NCBI GenBank assembly: GCA_035514535.1
Contig: DATKAZ010000037.1
Span: 58,321-122,320, forward strand
Direction: 5' to 3'
DNA: 64,000 bases
DNA from: XN24 sp035514535
GTDB taxonomy: Bacteria > Pseudomonadota > Gammaproteobacteria > Steroidobacterales > XN24
In this document: positions 18,470 to 27,263 of the stretch, in pieces
Position numbering within the stretch: position 1 is the first letter of the stretch
Layout: each line of letters starts with the position of its first letter
Notes under the pieces: generated by a model
Seen by the model: the letters and a program-made list of their open reading frames with translations, nothing else
What the model was told of the DNA's origin: nothing
Databases searched by the model: none
Program-made: the position numbers and the translations under genes

Positions 18470-18498
18470 TTGAGTCAGGCCGCCCGGGCCAGTAGAAT
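18470..18498 (+). promoter_or_regulatory. Sigma-70-type promoter of tRNA-Glu
   Basis: TTGAGT at 18470-18475 and TAGAAT at 18493-18498 are separated by exactly 17 bases, placing transcription start near 18505, about 37 bases before the tRNA. The stretch after the -10 box is GC-rich (GCCGGGCC), the discriminator type linked to stringent control of stable RNA genes. Confidence 0.65.
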
Positions 18499-18541
18499 GC
18501 CGGGCCTCGCCGCGAATCCATTGCCGCAGCGTGTTCGTTAC

Positions 18542-18616
18542 GCTCCGTTCGTCTAGTGGTTAGGACGCTGGCCTCTCACGCCGGTAACAGGGGTTCGAAT
18601 CCCCTACGGAGCGCCA
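18542..18616 (+). tRNA. tRNA-Glu, anticodon CTC
   Basis: The acceptor stem GCTCCGT (18542-18548) pairs perfectly with ACGGAGC (18606-18612), followed by discriminator G and an encoded CCA (18614-18616). The anticodon arm CTGGC-CTCTCAC-GCCGG carries CTC, reading GAG. The T arm CAGGGGTTCGAATCCCCT is standard. A gammaproteobacterium needs the TTC isoacceptor as well, which must lie elsewhere. Confidence 0.97.
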
Positions 18617-18647
18617 TCTGTGCCTGGGCCCGGCCCGCTGCGAGGTT

Positions 18648-21461
18648 CTAGAGCAGGGCGTCCAGCTCCTCTGCCAACGCCGCGACGAAGTCGTCGTCGC
18701 GCATGCAGCGAAAGTGCGCCGCCGACCTGCCCCAGCGCGCCGCGATCCTGCCGGTCCGTGCCGATGGCCGGCCCACGGGCAGGCACTTGCCGTGTACGCG
18801 TGCAACATAAGGCTTGAGCTGCACCGGCACGAGCCGCGTGGCGGACGAGGCCCGCATCAGCAGCACGTCGCCATCATACGGTTGCAAACGGTAGGCTTCC
18901 TGCGCCCGAAGCTGCAACGGATACTGATGCACGACCCGCTCGATGGGTTCGAAATCGACTTCCGGCGTCAACGCCTCGACGCGTGCCCGCAGGACGCCGA
19001 GATAGTCATCCGGCTCGACGCGATCCAGGTCCTCCGCGTCCAGGGCATACGGAATGCCGCTGTTGAGTTCGAGCAACGCCGACAGGGAGAGCAATTGGAA
19101 TCTGTCGCGGCTTGCCCGCTGCATCAGTCGTTGGGGGTTCTCCGGCCGTGAGGCCGAGGCATTGCGGCTGAGCAGGGCCCACAGCCAGGGCACCTGGCTG
19201 AAAGGCCTCCGTCGCAACAGGCCCAGGCCATGGGTCAGGGCCCGCACGACCGGCCCGGCCCTCGCGCCACGCGCAGCCCACCAGCCGTAACGGGAGCGCC
19301 CGCCGATATCCAGCCCGATCGGATCGATGAGTGCCAGCAGCGGGACGCGCTCGCCCGCGGCCCGCAGGCGACGTGCAATTTCATAGCCGAAGGCGGCGGC
19401 CGAGGAATAGGCCACGACGTAGTACGGGCCCCGCGGCTGCCGCTCAACAATCGCGGCGACGTATAACCCCACCCACTGGTCGAAACCGCCTGCCGGGTCA
19501 CGCGCTCCCCAGTTGAAGGGATCGCGCACGCCGACGAGTTCACGGCCCGTCGCGAGGCGCCGGGCAAGCTTGCTGTAGGAACCCGGCATGCCGCCGGCCG
19601 GCGCGATGAAGAATACCGGCTCGCGCGTTCCGTCACGCCCGCCGCGCAAGGTGACGAGTACGGGATTGTCCGGCGGAGATGCGGGTGTCCTGCCCTGGCG
19701 CACCTGCTCGATGCGATCCGCCAGCGCCTCGATGGTGGGGGTGCGATATATCGCCTCCACGTCGATTTGCAGCGCGTTCAGCCGGAAGCGTTCGCGCAGG
19801 CGATGCACAAGCACGTAGGCCGAAAGGGACGTGCCGCCGACCTCGAAAAAGCTGGCGTCCGGCGGCAGATCGTGCGCATCGATCACCGCCTCCCAGAGTT
19901 GCGCAACCTCGCGCTCGAGCGGCGATAACGGCCGATGTCGCGCCCCCCCCGATGCGCTCGTCCCATGGTCGCGCCGCAGGCGAAGCCGGTCTATCTTGCC
20001 GCTGGGCGTCAGCGGCAGGGCCTCCAGGACCGCAAGACGCGCCGGCACCATGTATTCCGGCAGCCGGTCGCGCAACGCACGAAAGACCGCGGCCGGGTCG
20101 ACGGTGGCGGGTGCGACGTAAGCCTCGAGCGCGCCCGCGCCGCGGCCGTCTTCGCCACCCAGTACGGCGGCTTCGCGGATGCCGGGCTGTGAAAGCAGGA
20201 CGCCCTCCACTTCCTTCGTGTCGACCCGGAACCCGCGCACCTTGACGGTGTGATCCGCGCGCCCGATGAACTCGAGGTGCCCGTCGGACGCGAGCCGGAC
20301 TTCGTCGCCGGTGTCGTACAGGGGCGAGTGCACACCGGGCCCGTCGATGAATGCAGCTGCCGTCGACTCCGCATCGCGGAAATATCCGCTGAACAGGGCC
20401 GGCCCCGCGACGTGCAGTCGGCCGACGCTGCCGACGGCCACGGGCCGGCGCGCCGGATCCAGGACCACGGCCGCGACGTCGTTCGCGATCGGCCGGCCGA
20501 GTGGCAATTCCCTCCCCGGCCTGAACGACGCCCGCAGATCGCAGACCAGCGTCGAACTCGCTTCGGTGCTGCCGTAGATCGAGTAGATCGCGGTCGACGC
20601 AGGCCATGCGGCCAGTGCCTGCTGCGCGAGTGCCGGGCTGACATATTCCCCCATCAGGACGAGCGTCCTGAGCGGTGGCGCGACGAAACCCGGCATCACG
20701 AGGCTGGCCTGCAGCTGCGCCGGCACGATGAGCAGCCGCAAGATGCGCTCGCTGCGCAGCGTGGCCCAGAATCGCTCCAGGTCGCGCACGACCGCGTCCG
20801 GAATGACGATCACGGGAATGCCCTGCAACAGGGGCTCGAACAGCTCGTAGACTGCATGCGTCGTGGTCGCGTGGGATTTCTGGCAGCAGCGTTCGCCTGC
20901 AGCGAACGGGTGCCGTTGCCACGTCCAGCGCAAGCGGTGGAAGAACGAGCGATGGCTCCGGACGATCATCCTGGGGTGCCCCGTCGACCCGGAGGTGCAC
21001 AGGACGAACGCCGCATCCTCGGGCCGCCCACCGCCTTCCACCGGCTCTGGAGCGGTGTCCGCAAGCAGCTGCGCGACCGGGAGCCGTCGTGCCGGCAACG
21101 TATCGCCGCCTACCGAGCCCTCGGCATCGATTACTGCGTCGAGCCGGGCGAACTCAAGAATCTCCCGCAGGCGTCCGGCCGGGTAGGACGGTGGCAGCGG
21201 CACGACCGCGGCATTCGCGGTCAGGATACCGAGCACGCACGCGACCCAGTCGATCGACCGCTCGACGTGGAGCCCGACCACGGACCCGGGCCCGATCCCG
21301 TGTCCCGCGAGGCCGGCGGCCAGCCGCCGGACCTTTGCACCGAGTTCCGCAAATGTGAGCTCCCGACCCTGTTCGACGAGGGCCGTAGCAGCAGGCCTGT
21401 CCTCGACCTGCCGCCAGAAATGCTCGTGCAGGAGGTCTGGCGGGTTGCTCATGTGGGCCAT
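18648..21461 (-). CDS. Single-module A-T-TE NRPS-like synthetase with atypical adenylation and thioesterase sites
   Basis: A 937-residue enzyme in the order adenylation (about 1-500), carrier (about 515-590), thioesterase (about 612-937), with no condensation domain. Adenylation motifs: TSGSTGHPR (156-164), YGSTEAS, YDTGDE, GRADHTVKVRGFR and the catalytic Lys489 in PSGK. The carrier site is Ser545 in GGTSL. At the position equal to Asp235 of gramicidin synthetase, which binds the amino group of amino acids, there is Thr201 (TTHAVYE), so the substrate is probably not an ordinary alpha-amino acid. The thioesterase has AYSSA instead of GxSxG around Ser686 and an AHF-type His near 916. The start is ATG 21461, or 21452. 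It overlaps the end of the phosphopantetheinyl transferase gene. The product is unknown; A-T-TE enzymes elsewhere dimerise aryl 2-oxo acids. Confidence 0.88.
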   Translation of the reverse strand: MAHMSNPPDLLHEHFWRQVEDRPAATALVEQGRELTFAELGAKVRRLAAGLAGHGIGPGSVVGLHVERSIDWVACVLGILTANAAVVPLPPSYPAGRLREILEFARLDAVIDAEGSVGGDTLPARRLPVAQLLADTAPEPVEGGGRPEDAAFVLCTSGSTGHPRMIVRSHRSFFHRLRWTWQRHPFAAGERCCQKSHATTTHAVYELFEPLLQGIPVIVIPDAVVRDLERFWATLRSERILRLLIVPAQLQASLVMPGFVAPPLRTLVLMGEYVSPALAQQALAAWPASTAIYSIYGSTEASSTLVCDLRASFRPGRELPLGRPIANDVAAVVLDPARRPVAVGSVGRLHVAGPALFSGYFRDAESTAAAFIDGPGVHSPLYDTGDEVRLASDGHLEFIGRADHTVKVRGFRVDTKEVEGVLLSQPGIREAAVLGGEDGRGAGALEAYVAPATVDPAAVFRALRDRLPEYMVPARLAVLEALPLTPSGKIDRLRLRRDHGTSASGGARHRPLSPLEREVAQLWEAVIDAHDLPPDASFFEVGGTSLSAYVLVHRLRERFRLNALQIDVEAIYRTPTIEALADRIEQVRQGRTPASPPDNPVLVTLRGGRDGTREPVFFIAPAGGMPGSYSKLARRLATGRELVGVRDPFNWGARDPAGGFDQWVGLYVAAIVERQPRGPYYVVAYSSAAAFGYEIARRLRAAGERVPLLALIDPIGLDIGGRSRYGWWAARGARAGPVVRALTHGLGLLRRRPFSQVPWLWALLSRNASASRPENPQRLMQRASRDRFQLLSLSALLELNSGIPYALDAEDLDRVEPDDYLGVLRARVEALTPEVDFEPIERVVHQYPLQLRAQEAYRLQPYDGDVLLMRASSATRLVPVQLKPYVARVHGKCLPVGRPSARTGRIAARWGRSAAHFRCMRDDDFVAALAEELDALL

Positions 21462-22177
21462 GGCACTACCCCGGGCTCGAACTCCGGCGTATCCCACGCC
21501 ACGGCCGCCTCCATGCCCGGGGGTGCTGCCAGCGCGCGCACCTGCCACTGCGCAAGCTGCTCACCAGGCCACTTCACACTCCGCAGCAGGTTGCCCTGCC
21601 CGGTGTCATGGCGCACCTCGAACGCCGCCAGCGGCACCGTGACGCCCGCCCCGAACGCCTTGACCAGCGCCTCCTTGCGGACCCAGGTGCGGATGAACGC
21701 CGTAGTTCGCGGGCGCTCCGGCGCCGTGTCCGGCAAGGCGCAGATGGCCTCGGCCTCGCGCCGCGAACAGGCCTGGCGCACGAGCGGCTCCGGGTCAGCC
21801 ACGGCGCGCGCTTCCACGTCGACGCCGACGCGCCCCGCGGGGGCCATGGCGATCAGCAGATGGCGACCGGAATGCGAGAGATTGAAGGCCGGACCGCCCG
21901 CCAGGCGCAGTTTCCCGCGTGGCGATGCGTCCAGCGTGAGCGCCCGCGGATCGGCGCCTGTCCAGCTGGCGAGGCAATGACGCAATGCCCCGCGTGCCGT
22001 GATCCACCTTCGTCGCAGGTCCGCGTGCGCATACCGCGCGGCACGCGCCAGTTCGCCCGGCGCGAGGCATTCTTTCAAGGCCTCGAACGGGCACGGTGGC
22101 AGGTCGAGGTCCGCCCAATAAAGTCGCACTGCCACCCGGTGTCCCCGTCCGGTGGTGGTCCCGGGCTCCATGCTCAT
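21449..22177 (-). CDS. 4'-Phosphopantetheinyl transferase (Sfp type)
   Basis: This enzyme loads the phosphopantetheine arm from CoA onto carrier domains. The 242-residue product has the Sfp-type marks: the LSHSGRHLLIA segment, GVDVEAR with the magnesium-binding Asp/Glu pair, and WVRKEALVKAFG. It lies directly upstream of the A-T-TE gene and overlaps its start by 13 bases, so the pair is co-translated and the transferase very likely activates Ser545 of that enzyme. The start is at 22177 or the Met two codons later. There is no other carrier-protein gene in the window. Confidence 0.93.
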   Translation of the reverse strand: MSMEPGTTTGRGHRVAVRLYWADLDLPPCPFEALKECLAPGELARAARYAHADLRRRWITARGALRHCLASWTGADPRALTLDASPRGKLRLAGGPAFNLSHSGRHLLIAMAPAGRVGVDVEARAVADPEPLVRQACSRREAEAICALPDTAPERPRTTAFIRTWVRKEALVKAFGAGVTVPLAAFEVRHDTGQGNLLRSVKWPGEQLAQWQVRALAAPPGMEAAVAWDTPEFEPGVVPWPT

Positions 22178-22288
22178 CGCTCGTCGCGTCCAGTCATCGC
22201 GGCCGCATCATGGCATGCGCGCAGCGATTACTCGAGCGCGGCCCCGCGACGCTTGACAGTTCGCAACACGGCACCACACGCTCCCGCC

Positions 22289-22741
22289 ATGAACCTTGTC
22301 CCGATCGGCCAGGCGCCCGGGTTGATCCGCCGCCTCGCCGCCTGCCTGTACGACTGCCTCGTGCTGATCGCATTGCTGATGGTCGCCGGCGCTGCCTGGG
22401 TCGGCTTGAGCCGCACCGCGGTCCCGCCGGGTGACTGGTTGTTCCGCGCCTACCTGCTCGCGGTCGCCGCGTTGTTTTTCGCGGGTTTCTGGCGGCGCGG
22501 CGAGACGCTCGGGATGCGGGCGTGGAAGCTGCGCATCGTCGCGGCAGACGGCCGTCCGCCCGGCTGGGGCCGCGGGCTGCTGCGTTTCGCCATGGCATTG
22601 CTGTCGTGGGCGGTGTTCGGGCTCGGCTTCTGGTGGGTCCTGGTGGATCTCGAACGGCTCGCGTGGCACGACCGGCTGTCGGGCACTCGCCTGGTACTGC
22701 GCAACCCGGAGGCCTCAGCGCACGCGCGACATGCCGAATAG
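22289..22741 (+). CDS. RDD-family membrane protein
   Basis: A 150-residue inner-membrane protein of the RDD family, with a conserved Arg-x2-Ala-x3-Asp pattern at the start of the first helix (LIRRLAACLYDCLVLIA) and three predicted hydrophobic segments (about 18-40, 53-70, 98-118). Its molecular role is not known; some family members have been linked to ion exchange. The ATG at 22289 follows a short spacer from the divergent phosphopantetheinyl transferase. Its last 27 bases overlap the 3' end of lptG on the other strand. Confidence 0.88.
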   Translation: MNLVPIGQAPGLIRRLAACLYDCLVLIALLMVAGAAWVGLSRTAVPPGDWLFRAYLLAVAALFFAGFWRRGETLGMRAWKLRIVAADGRPPGWGRGLLRFAMALLSWAVFGLGFWWVLVDLERLAWHDRLSGTRLVLRNPEASAHARHAE

Positions 22742-23779
22742 CGCTGCGCCGAGGATCAACGCCACGGGCAGCCACGCGCTCACCCAGATCGGCGCGCCGT
22801 AGACCTGTGCGCCGTCGGCGAGCGCGCCCTTGCCGAGAATATAGAGAATCCCGATCAGGAAGCCGACCACGAAGCGCGCACTGTTGCCGCCGGAACGCAG
22901 TGGGCCGAATACGAACGGCAGGGCGAGCAACAGCATCGCCGGCACGGCGGCGATGTTGGCGAGTCGCTGCCACATCGCGATCTCATAGCGGCCGGCCTGC
23001 AGGTCATTCGCCTCCAGGTAGCCGATGTACTCCTGCAGCATGGGGATGCTCATGCTGTTGGTGTCGATGACCGAGACTTCCATGACCGACGGATCGATCC
23101 CGGTCGCCATTTCCACTACGGGCAAGGTCTCGGTCTCGATGCGCTCGCGGAATCGCGTGACCTGGACATCCTCGAGCCGCCACTGCCGGTCGCGCCCTAC
23201 CTCCGCGCGCCGCGCCAGGGCCACCGAGTCGAGCCGTCCGGCCGCGTCGAACTGGTAGACGTAGACCCCCCCGAGCCGCTCCAGGCTTTCCACCTGCAGA
23301 ATGTTGTACACGCGCTCGCCGTCACGCAGCCAGCTGCCCGACAGCCCCGACAAACTCGTGCGATCACGCTTGAGCTCGTCGGAGTATTCATCCGCGAAGC
23401 GCTCTGCCGCCGGCATGACCAACTCGCCGATCGCGCCCGCCGCCGCGGCGAACAGGCCGCCCGCCAACAGCATCGAGAATGCGAGCCGCCCGAGCCCCAC
23501 GCCGGATGCCCGCACGGCGACCAGCTCGCTGTGCTTTGCCAGCGCGCCCAGCCCCATCATGCCGCCCAGCAGTGCGGCGATCGGGAAGACGTCGAAGGCA
23601 TTGCGCGGCCACTGCGCCAGGACGACGAGAAATGCGTCCGGCACCTCGAAGCTGCCCCGTCCCACGTCCTGCAATTCGGTCGTCAGGCTGATGAATCCGA
23701 TCAGCGCCAGCAGCATCAGCATGACGAGCAACGTGGCGCGCGCCGCTGCGAGGGCGAGATAGCGATCGAGGATGTTCAC
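22715..23779 (-). CDS. lptG: LPS export permease LptG
   Basis: LptG is one of the two membrane subunits of the LptB2FG transporter that extracts lipopolysaccharide from the inner membrane. The 354-residue product has an N-terminal ILDRYLAL segment, three hydrophobic helices in the first half, a periplasmic beta-jellyroll domain (about 125-265), and three C-terminal helices containing the RLANIAAVPAMLLLALPF segment. The GTG start at 23779 overlaps the lptF TGA (GTGA). The open frame extends further upstream but only through the lptF coding region. Confidence 0.94.
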   Translation of the reverse strand: MNILDRYLALAAARATLLVMLMLLALIGFISLTTELQDVGRGSFEVPDAFLVVLAQWPRNAFDVFPIAALLGGMMGLGALAKHSELVAVRASGVGLGRLAFSMLLAGGLFAAAAGAIGELVMPAAERFADEYSDELKRDRTSLSGLSGSWLRDGERVYNILQVESLERLGGVYVYQFDAAGRLDSVALARRAEVGRDRQWRLEDVQVTRFRERIETETLPVVEMATGIDPSVMEVSVIDTNSMSIPMLQEYIGYLEANDLQAGRYEIAMWQRLANIAAVPAMLLLALPFVFGPLRSGGNSARFVVGFLIGILYILGKGALADGAQVYGAPIWVSAWLPVALILGAALFGMSRVR

Positions 23780-24903
23780 GTCGCCCTCCAGCGGGCGCGC
23801 AGGCGCCAGGCCCCGCCGGCCTGCAGCCAGAGCAGCAGCAGCGCCATGCCGAGCAGCAGCCCGTGCACCCACCAGAGGCCGAGCCACGAGGGCAGGCGGC
23901 CGTCCTCGATCAGGGCCCTGCCCACGCCCAGCAAGTTGCTGTAGAGGACGTAGGCGAGAATCGCGAACCCCAGCCTGCCGTAGCGGCCTGAGCGGGGCGG
24001 CGTGCGCCCGAGCGGCACTGCGAGCAGCGTCAATACCAATAGCGAGGCCGGCGCGGCGAGGCGCCAGTGCAGTTCGGCATCATCCTCTGCCAGGCCGGTT
24101 CCCAGCAAGTCAAAGGTCGACATCTGGCGGCGTTGCTGCGCCGCGTCGACACGTTGCGGGATCGGCAGCGGTATGCCGTGCTCCTGGAAGCGCGCCGTGC
24201 GGAACTCGGGGCTGCCCGGCCGACCCGTATAGCGAATCCCGTCGTACAAGACCAGGTAGTTCTCGTTGCGCTCCAGCGAGACGCGCTGTTCCGCGCGCGC
24301 CGCCGTGACGACCTCGACGTCTTCCTCGGTCCGCTGCTGGATGAAAACGCCGGTGAGCTGCCCGGCAGAGTTCCGGTCACGCGCGTAGAACACCAGCCGT
24401 CCGGCCGAGGCGCTGCGGAAGCGCCCGGGCTCCAGCGCGGTCAGCTGGACCTGGCGCGCGCCCTCGAGTCGAATCTCGGTGGCCATGCGCGCGGCCCACG
24501 GCACGGTGTCGAAGGACAGGACCGCAAGACCCGCCGCAACCGCCGCGGCCGCCCACAGCAGGGGCCGTAACAGCCGGGCCGCGCCGACGCCGCAGGCGTT
24601 CAGGGCGGCCATCTCGCTGTCCCGGTAAAGACGGCCCATGGTGAGCATCACCGCGAAGAAGAATGCGGCCGGCACCATCAGGCTGAGGTACTCGACGGTG
24701 GTCAGCCCCATCAGCTTCAGGACCGCCTCCCGCGGAATGCGGTCGGCGGCGGCCCTGGCGAGGCCGCGGGCGAACTGGTCGCCGAGCAGGATGAGCATCA
24801 GCACGGCCGTTACGCCGATGAAGGTACGGAAGATCTCGCGCAGCAGATAGCGGTCTATGATGCCGGACACAAGGCGCGCAGTTTCGGCCTGCCCCCTAAT
24901 CAA
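23776..24903 (-). CDS. lptF: LPS export permease LptF
   Basis: LptF pairs with LptG in lipopolysaccharide export. The product has the expected six-helix layout with a central periplasmic domain (about 130-275), and the IIDRYLLREI segment that begins the family sequence. Two starts are possible: a TTG at 24903 with GGGAG about five bases upstream (375 residues) or a GTG at 24870 (364 residues), which matches the E. coli N-terminus better but lacks a clear ribosome site. A weak -10 (TAAGAT, 24916-24921, minus strand) lies upstream. The gene is divergent from pepA, as in E. coli. Confidence 0.94.
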   Translation of the reverse strand: MIRGQAETARLVSGIIDRYLLREIFRTFIGVTAVLMLILLGDQFARGLARAAADRIPREAVLKLMGLTTVEYLSLMVPAAFFFAVMLTMGRLYRDSEMAALNACGVGAARLLRPLLWAAAAVAAGLAVLSFDTVPWAARMATEIRLEGARQVQLTALEPGRFRSASAGRLVFYARDRNSAGQLTGVFIQQRTEEDVEVVTAARAEQRVSLERNENYLVLYDGIRYTGRPGSPEFRTARFQEHGIPLPIPQRVDAAQQRRQMSTFDLLGTGLAEDDAELHWRLAAPASLLVLTLLAVPLGRTPPRSGRYGRLGFAILAYVLYSNLLGVGRALIEDGRLPSWLGLWWVHGLLLGMALLLLWLQAGGAWRLRARWRAT

Positions 24904-24964
24904 TTAAACTCCCGCATCTTACCGCGTCCGTATCCGCCGGGGGCGGCACCAGGGAGAGGGGCTG

Positions 24965-26461
24965 ATGGATTTCAATGCAAAAACCGGCACCGCAGCGGTC
25001 GCGCGCACCGAATGCGCGATCGTAGGCGTTTACAAGGACGGCAGCCTGTCGCAGGCAGCCAAGGAGATCGACGCCGTGGCGGACAAACTGGTCGCCGGAC
25101 TGGTCAAGCGCGGTGACTTCACCGGCAAGGCCGGCGCGACACTGCTCGTACACAGCCCCGCCGGCATCTCGGCCCGGCGGCTGTTACTGGTCGGCCTCGG
25201 CGATGCCGGCAAGCTGGACCTGAAAGGGTGGCGCAAGGCGCACGCGGCGGCGACGCGGGCCCTGCTGTGCAGCGGCACCCGCAACGCGTTCAGTTTCCTC
25301 TCCACGGAAGACGTGGCCGATGCAGAGACCTATCTCCTGGGACGTCACGCGGCCGAAGCCGTGGAGGAAGCAGCCTATCGCTTCGACGAGTTAAAGTCGG
25401 AACTCGAGGATCCCCTTCCCAAGTTATCCAGGCTGACGATGTGGATCGCGGATCGCAAGTCGCAGGCCGCCGCGGAACTCGGTTTCCGGCACGGCCAGGC
25501 CATCGCCGCGGGCCAGTCGCTCGCGCGCCGGCTCGGCAACCTGCCGGGGAACATCTGCACGCCCTCCTACCTCGCCGACGAGGCACGCAAGCTGGCGGCG
25601 GGCACGCCCGGGATCAAGGTCACCGTACTCGAGCAGGCGCAGATGAAGAAACTCGGCATGAACGCCCTGCTGTCCGTCGCCCAGGGCAGTCGCCAGCCGC
25701 CGAAGCTGATCGTGATGGAGTGGCGCGGCGGGCCGAAGCAAAAGGCCCCGGTGGCGCTGGTCGGTAAGGGCATCACCTTCGACACGGGCGGCGTGTCCCT
25801 CAAGCCGGCCCTGGCGATGGACGAGATGAAGTTCGACATGTGCGGCGCCGCCAGCGTACTGGGCGCGATGAAAACCATCAGCAGCCTGGAATTGCCGCTC
25901 AATGTCGTGGGACTGATCGTCGCCGCGGAAAACATGCCGGACGGCCTTGCCACTCGCCCGGGCGACATCGTCAAGTCGATGTCCGGACAAACCGTGGAAA
26001 TCCTCAACACGGACGCCGAGGGACGGCTCGTGCTGTGCGATGCGCTCACCTATGTGCGCCGTTTCAAGCCGGCGGCCGTCATCGATGTCGCGACACTCAC
26101 CGGAGCCTGCGTCATCGCCCTGGGGCACCACCTCAGCGGCCTGATGGGAAACGACGAGCCGCTCACCCGCGAATTGCTGCGCGCCGGCGTCGAAGCCGAG
26201 GATCGTGCCTGGCAGCTGCCGATCGGCGAAGATTACGACGAGCAGCTCAAGAGCAACTTCGCGGACTTCGCCAATGTCGCGGGACGCGAGGGCGGTGCCA
26301 TTACCGCCGCCTGCTTCCTGGCGCGCTTCGTGCGCGACCTGAAATGGGCCCACCTCGACGTCGCCGGCACCGCCTGGAAGTCGGGCGACGCGAAGGGTGC
26401 GACCGGCCGCCCCGTGCCCCTGCTGGCACAGTTTCTCATGAGCCGGGCCGGCGTCGCCTGA
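24965..26461 (+). CDS. pepA: Leucyl aminopeptidase PepA (M17)
   Basis: PepA is a hexameric dizinc aminopeptidase that trims N-terminal residues; in E. coli it also binds DNA in cer/Xer recombination. The 498-residue product has the metal-binding core in its C-terminal half: GKGITFDTGGVSLKP, the AAENMPDG segment, and the family signature NTDAEGRLVLCDALTY. The ATG at 24965 has a strong ribosome site (GGGAGAGG). It opens the plus-strand run pepA-holC-small gene-valS, an order kept from E. coli. Confidence 0.97.
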   Translation: MDFNAKTGTAAVARTECAIVGVYKDGSLSQAAKEIDAVADKLVAGLVKRGDFTGKAGATLLVHSPAGISARRLLLVGLGDAGKLDLKGWRKAHAAATRALLCSGTRNAFSFLSTEDVADAETYLLGRHAAEAVEEAAYRFDELKSELEDPLPKLSRLTMWIADRKSQAAAELGFRHGQAIAAGQSLARRLGNLPGNICTPSYLADEARKLAAGTPGIKVTVLEQAQMKKLGMNALLSVAQGSRQPPKLIVMEWRGGPKQKAPVALVGKGITFDTGGVSLKPALAMDEMKFDMCGAASVLGAMKTISSLELPLNVVGLIVAAENMPDGLATRPGDIVKSMSGQTVEILNTDAEGRLVLCDALTYVRRFKPAAVIDVATLTGACVIALGHHLSGLMGNDEPLTRELLRAGVEAEDRAWQLPIGEDYDEQLKSNFADFANVAGREGGAITAACFLARFVRDLKWAHLDVAGTAWKSGDAKGATGRPVPLLAQFLMSRAGVA

Positions 26462-26481
26462 GGGCCGCAGTACGGAACCGG

Positions 26482-26934
26482 ATGACGCGCGTTGATTTCT
26501 ATGTCCTCGACGATGGCGCAGAACAGGCGCGAGAGCGCTTCGCGTGCCGGCTCGTGGAGAAGGCCTGGCGGCTGAAGCATACCGTCTACCTGCATGCCGC
26601 CTCGCCCGGCGAGGCCCGCCTCCTCGATGCGTTGATGTGGACCTGGAGCGATCGCAGTTTTCTGCCGCACGTGCTTGATGCGCCCGACCTGGACGCCGCC
26701 GTCGCCGCCGCCACGCCGGTACGCATCGGCGCGGGGGCCGAGCCCGCCTTCGAAGCGCAGATGCTCGTGAACCTGGGCCATGAGGTGCCGCTGTTCTTCA
26801 GCCGTTTCGAGCGCGTGGCGGAGATCGTCGGCGGTGACGACGAGCAGCGGGCACTGGCACGGGAGCGATTCCGGTTCTATCGTGATCGCGGATACTCGCT
26901 GGAGACGCACCGTATCGGGGGCACCGCGAAATGA
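26482..26934 (+). CDS. holC: DNA polymerase III chi subunit
   Basis: The chi subunit links the clamp loader to single-strand-binding protein. The 150-residue product shows the family core: TRVDFYVLDD at the start, a KAWRLKHTVYLHA segment, LLDALMWTWSDRSFLPH, and VPLFFSRFERVAEIV. The ATG at 26482 lies 20 bases after pepA, and its stop overlaps the next gene by ATGA. The partner psi subunit (holD) is not in the window. Confidence 0.93.
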   Translation: MTRVDFYVLDDGAEQARERFACRLVEKAWRLKHTVYLHAASPGEARLLDALMWTWSDRSFLPHVLDAPDLDAAVAAATPVRIGAGAEPAFEAQMLVNLGHEVPLFFSRFERVAEIVGGDDEQRALARERFRFYRDRGYSLETHRIGGTAK

Positions 26935-27245
26935 GCAGGAAGAAAGAGGCTGACAACAAGCCTAACGTCGTCCCGGTGCTCCTGAAGCAGGCGACCGAAG
27001 ACGCGGCAGGCGCCCCGCCCGTGCTGAAGTCGGTGGCGATTCCCGCGCCGCGGCAGCTCTCGGACCACGAGCTGGCCGCGCTGAAAGCGGAACTTGTCGC
27101 CGTGGCCTGGGAAGTCGTGCTCGACCTGCTGCACTCCGCGGTACGTGAAGTCGAGGCGGCCTTGTTCGAGCAGGTGTCATCGCGACTGCGCGACGAGCTG
27201 CCGGAGATCGTCGAGCGCGCCCTGCGCAACCATTTGCGTACCTGA
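26931..27245 (+). CDS. Small conserved-position protein between holC and valS, function unknown
   Basis: A 104-residue soluble protein of unknown role, translationally coupled to holC (ATGA overlap) and 18 bases before valS. The N-terminal 40 residues are polar and Pro/Lys-rich and probably disordered. Residues 42-104 form a predicted amphipathic helix pair with many Leu/Val/Glu (LSDHELAALKAELVAVAWEV...), ending in Leu-Arg-rich helix LRDELPEIVERAL. No membrane segment, signal peptide or cysteine is present. The coding-frame codon use matches its neighbours, so it is a real gene. I do not recognise the family with certainty. Confidence 0.8.
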   Translation: MSRKKEADNKPNVVPVLLKQATEDAAGAPPVLKSVAIPAPRQLSDHELAALKAELVAVAWEVVLDLLHSAVREVEAALFEQVSSRLRDELPEIVERALRNHLRT

Positions 27246-27263
27246 ACAGGACAGTCCCGGCCG

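Noticed and set aside
18542..18647. tRNA-Glu as an attachment site of an integrated island carrying the A-T-TE genes
   Set aside because: No integrase gene and no second copy of the tRNA 3' end was noticed downstream; base composition of the A-T-TE genes looks like the rest of the window.
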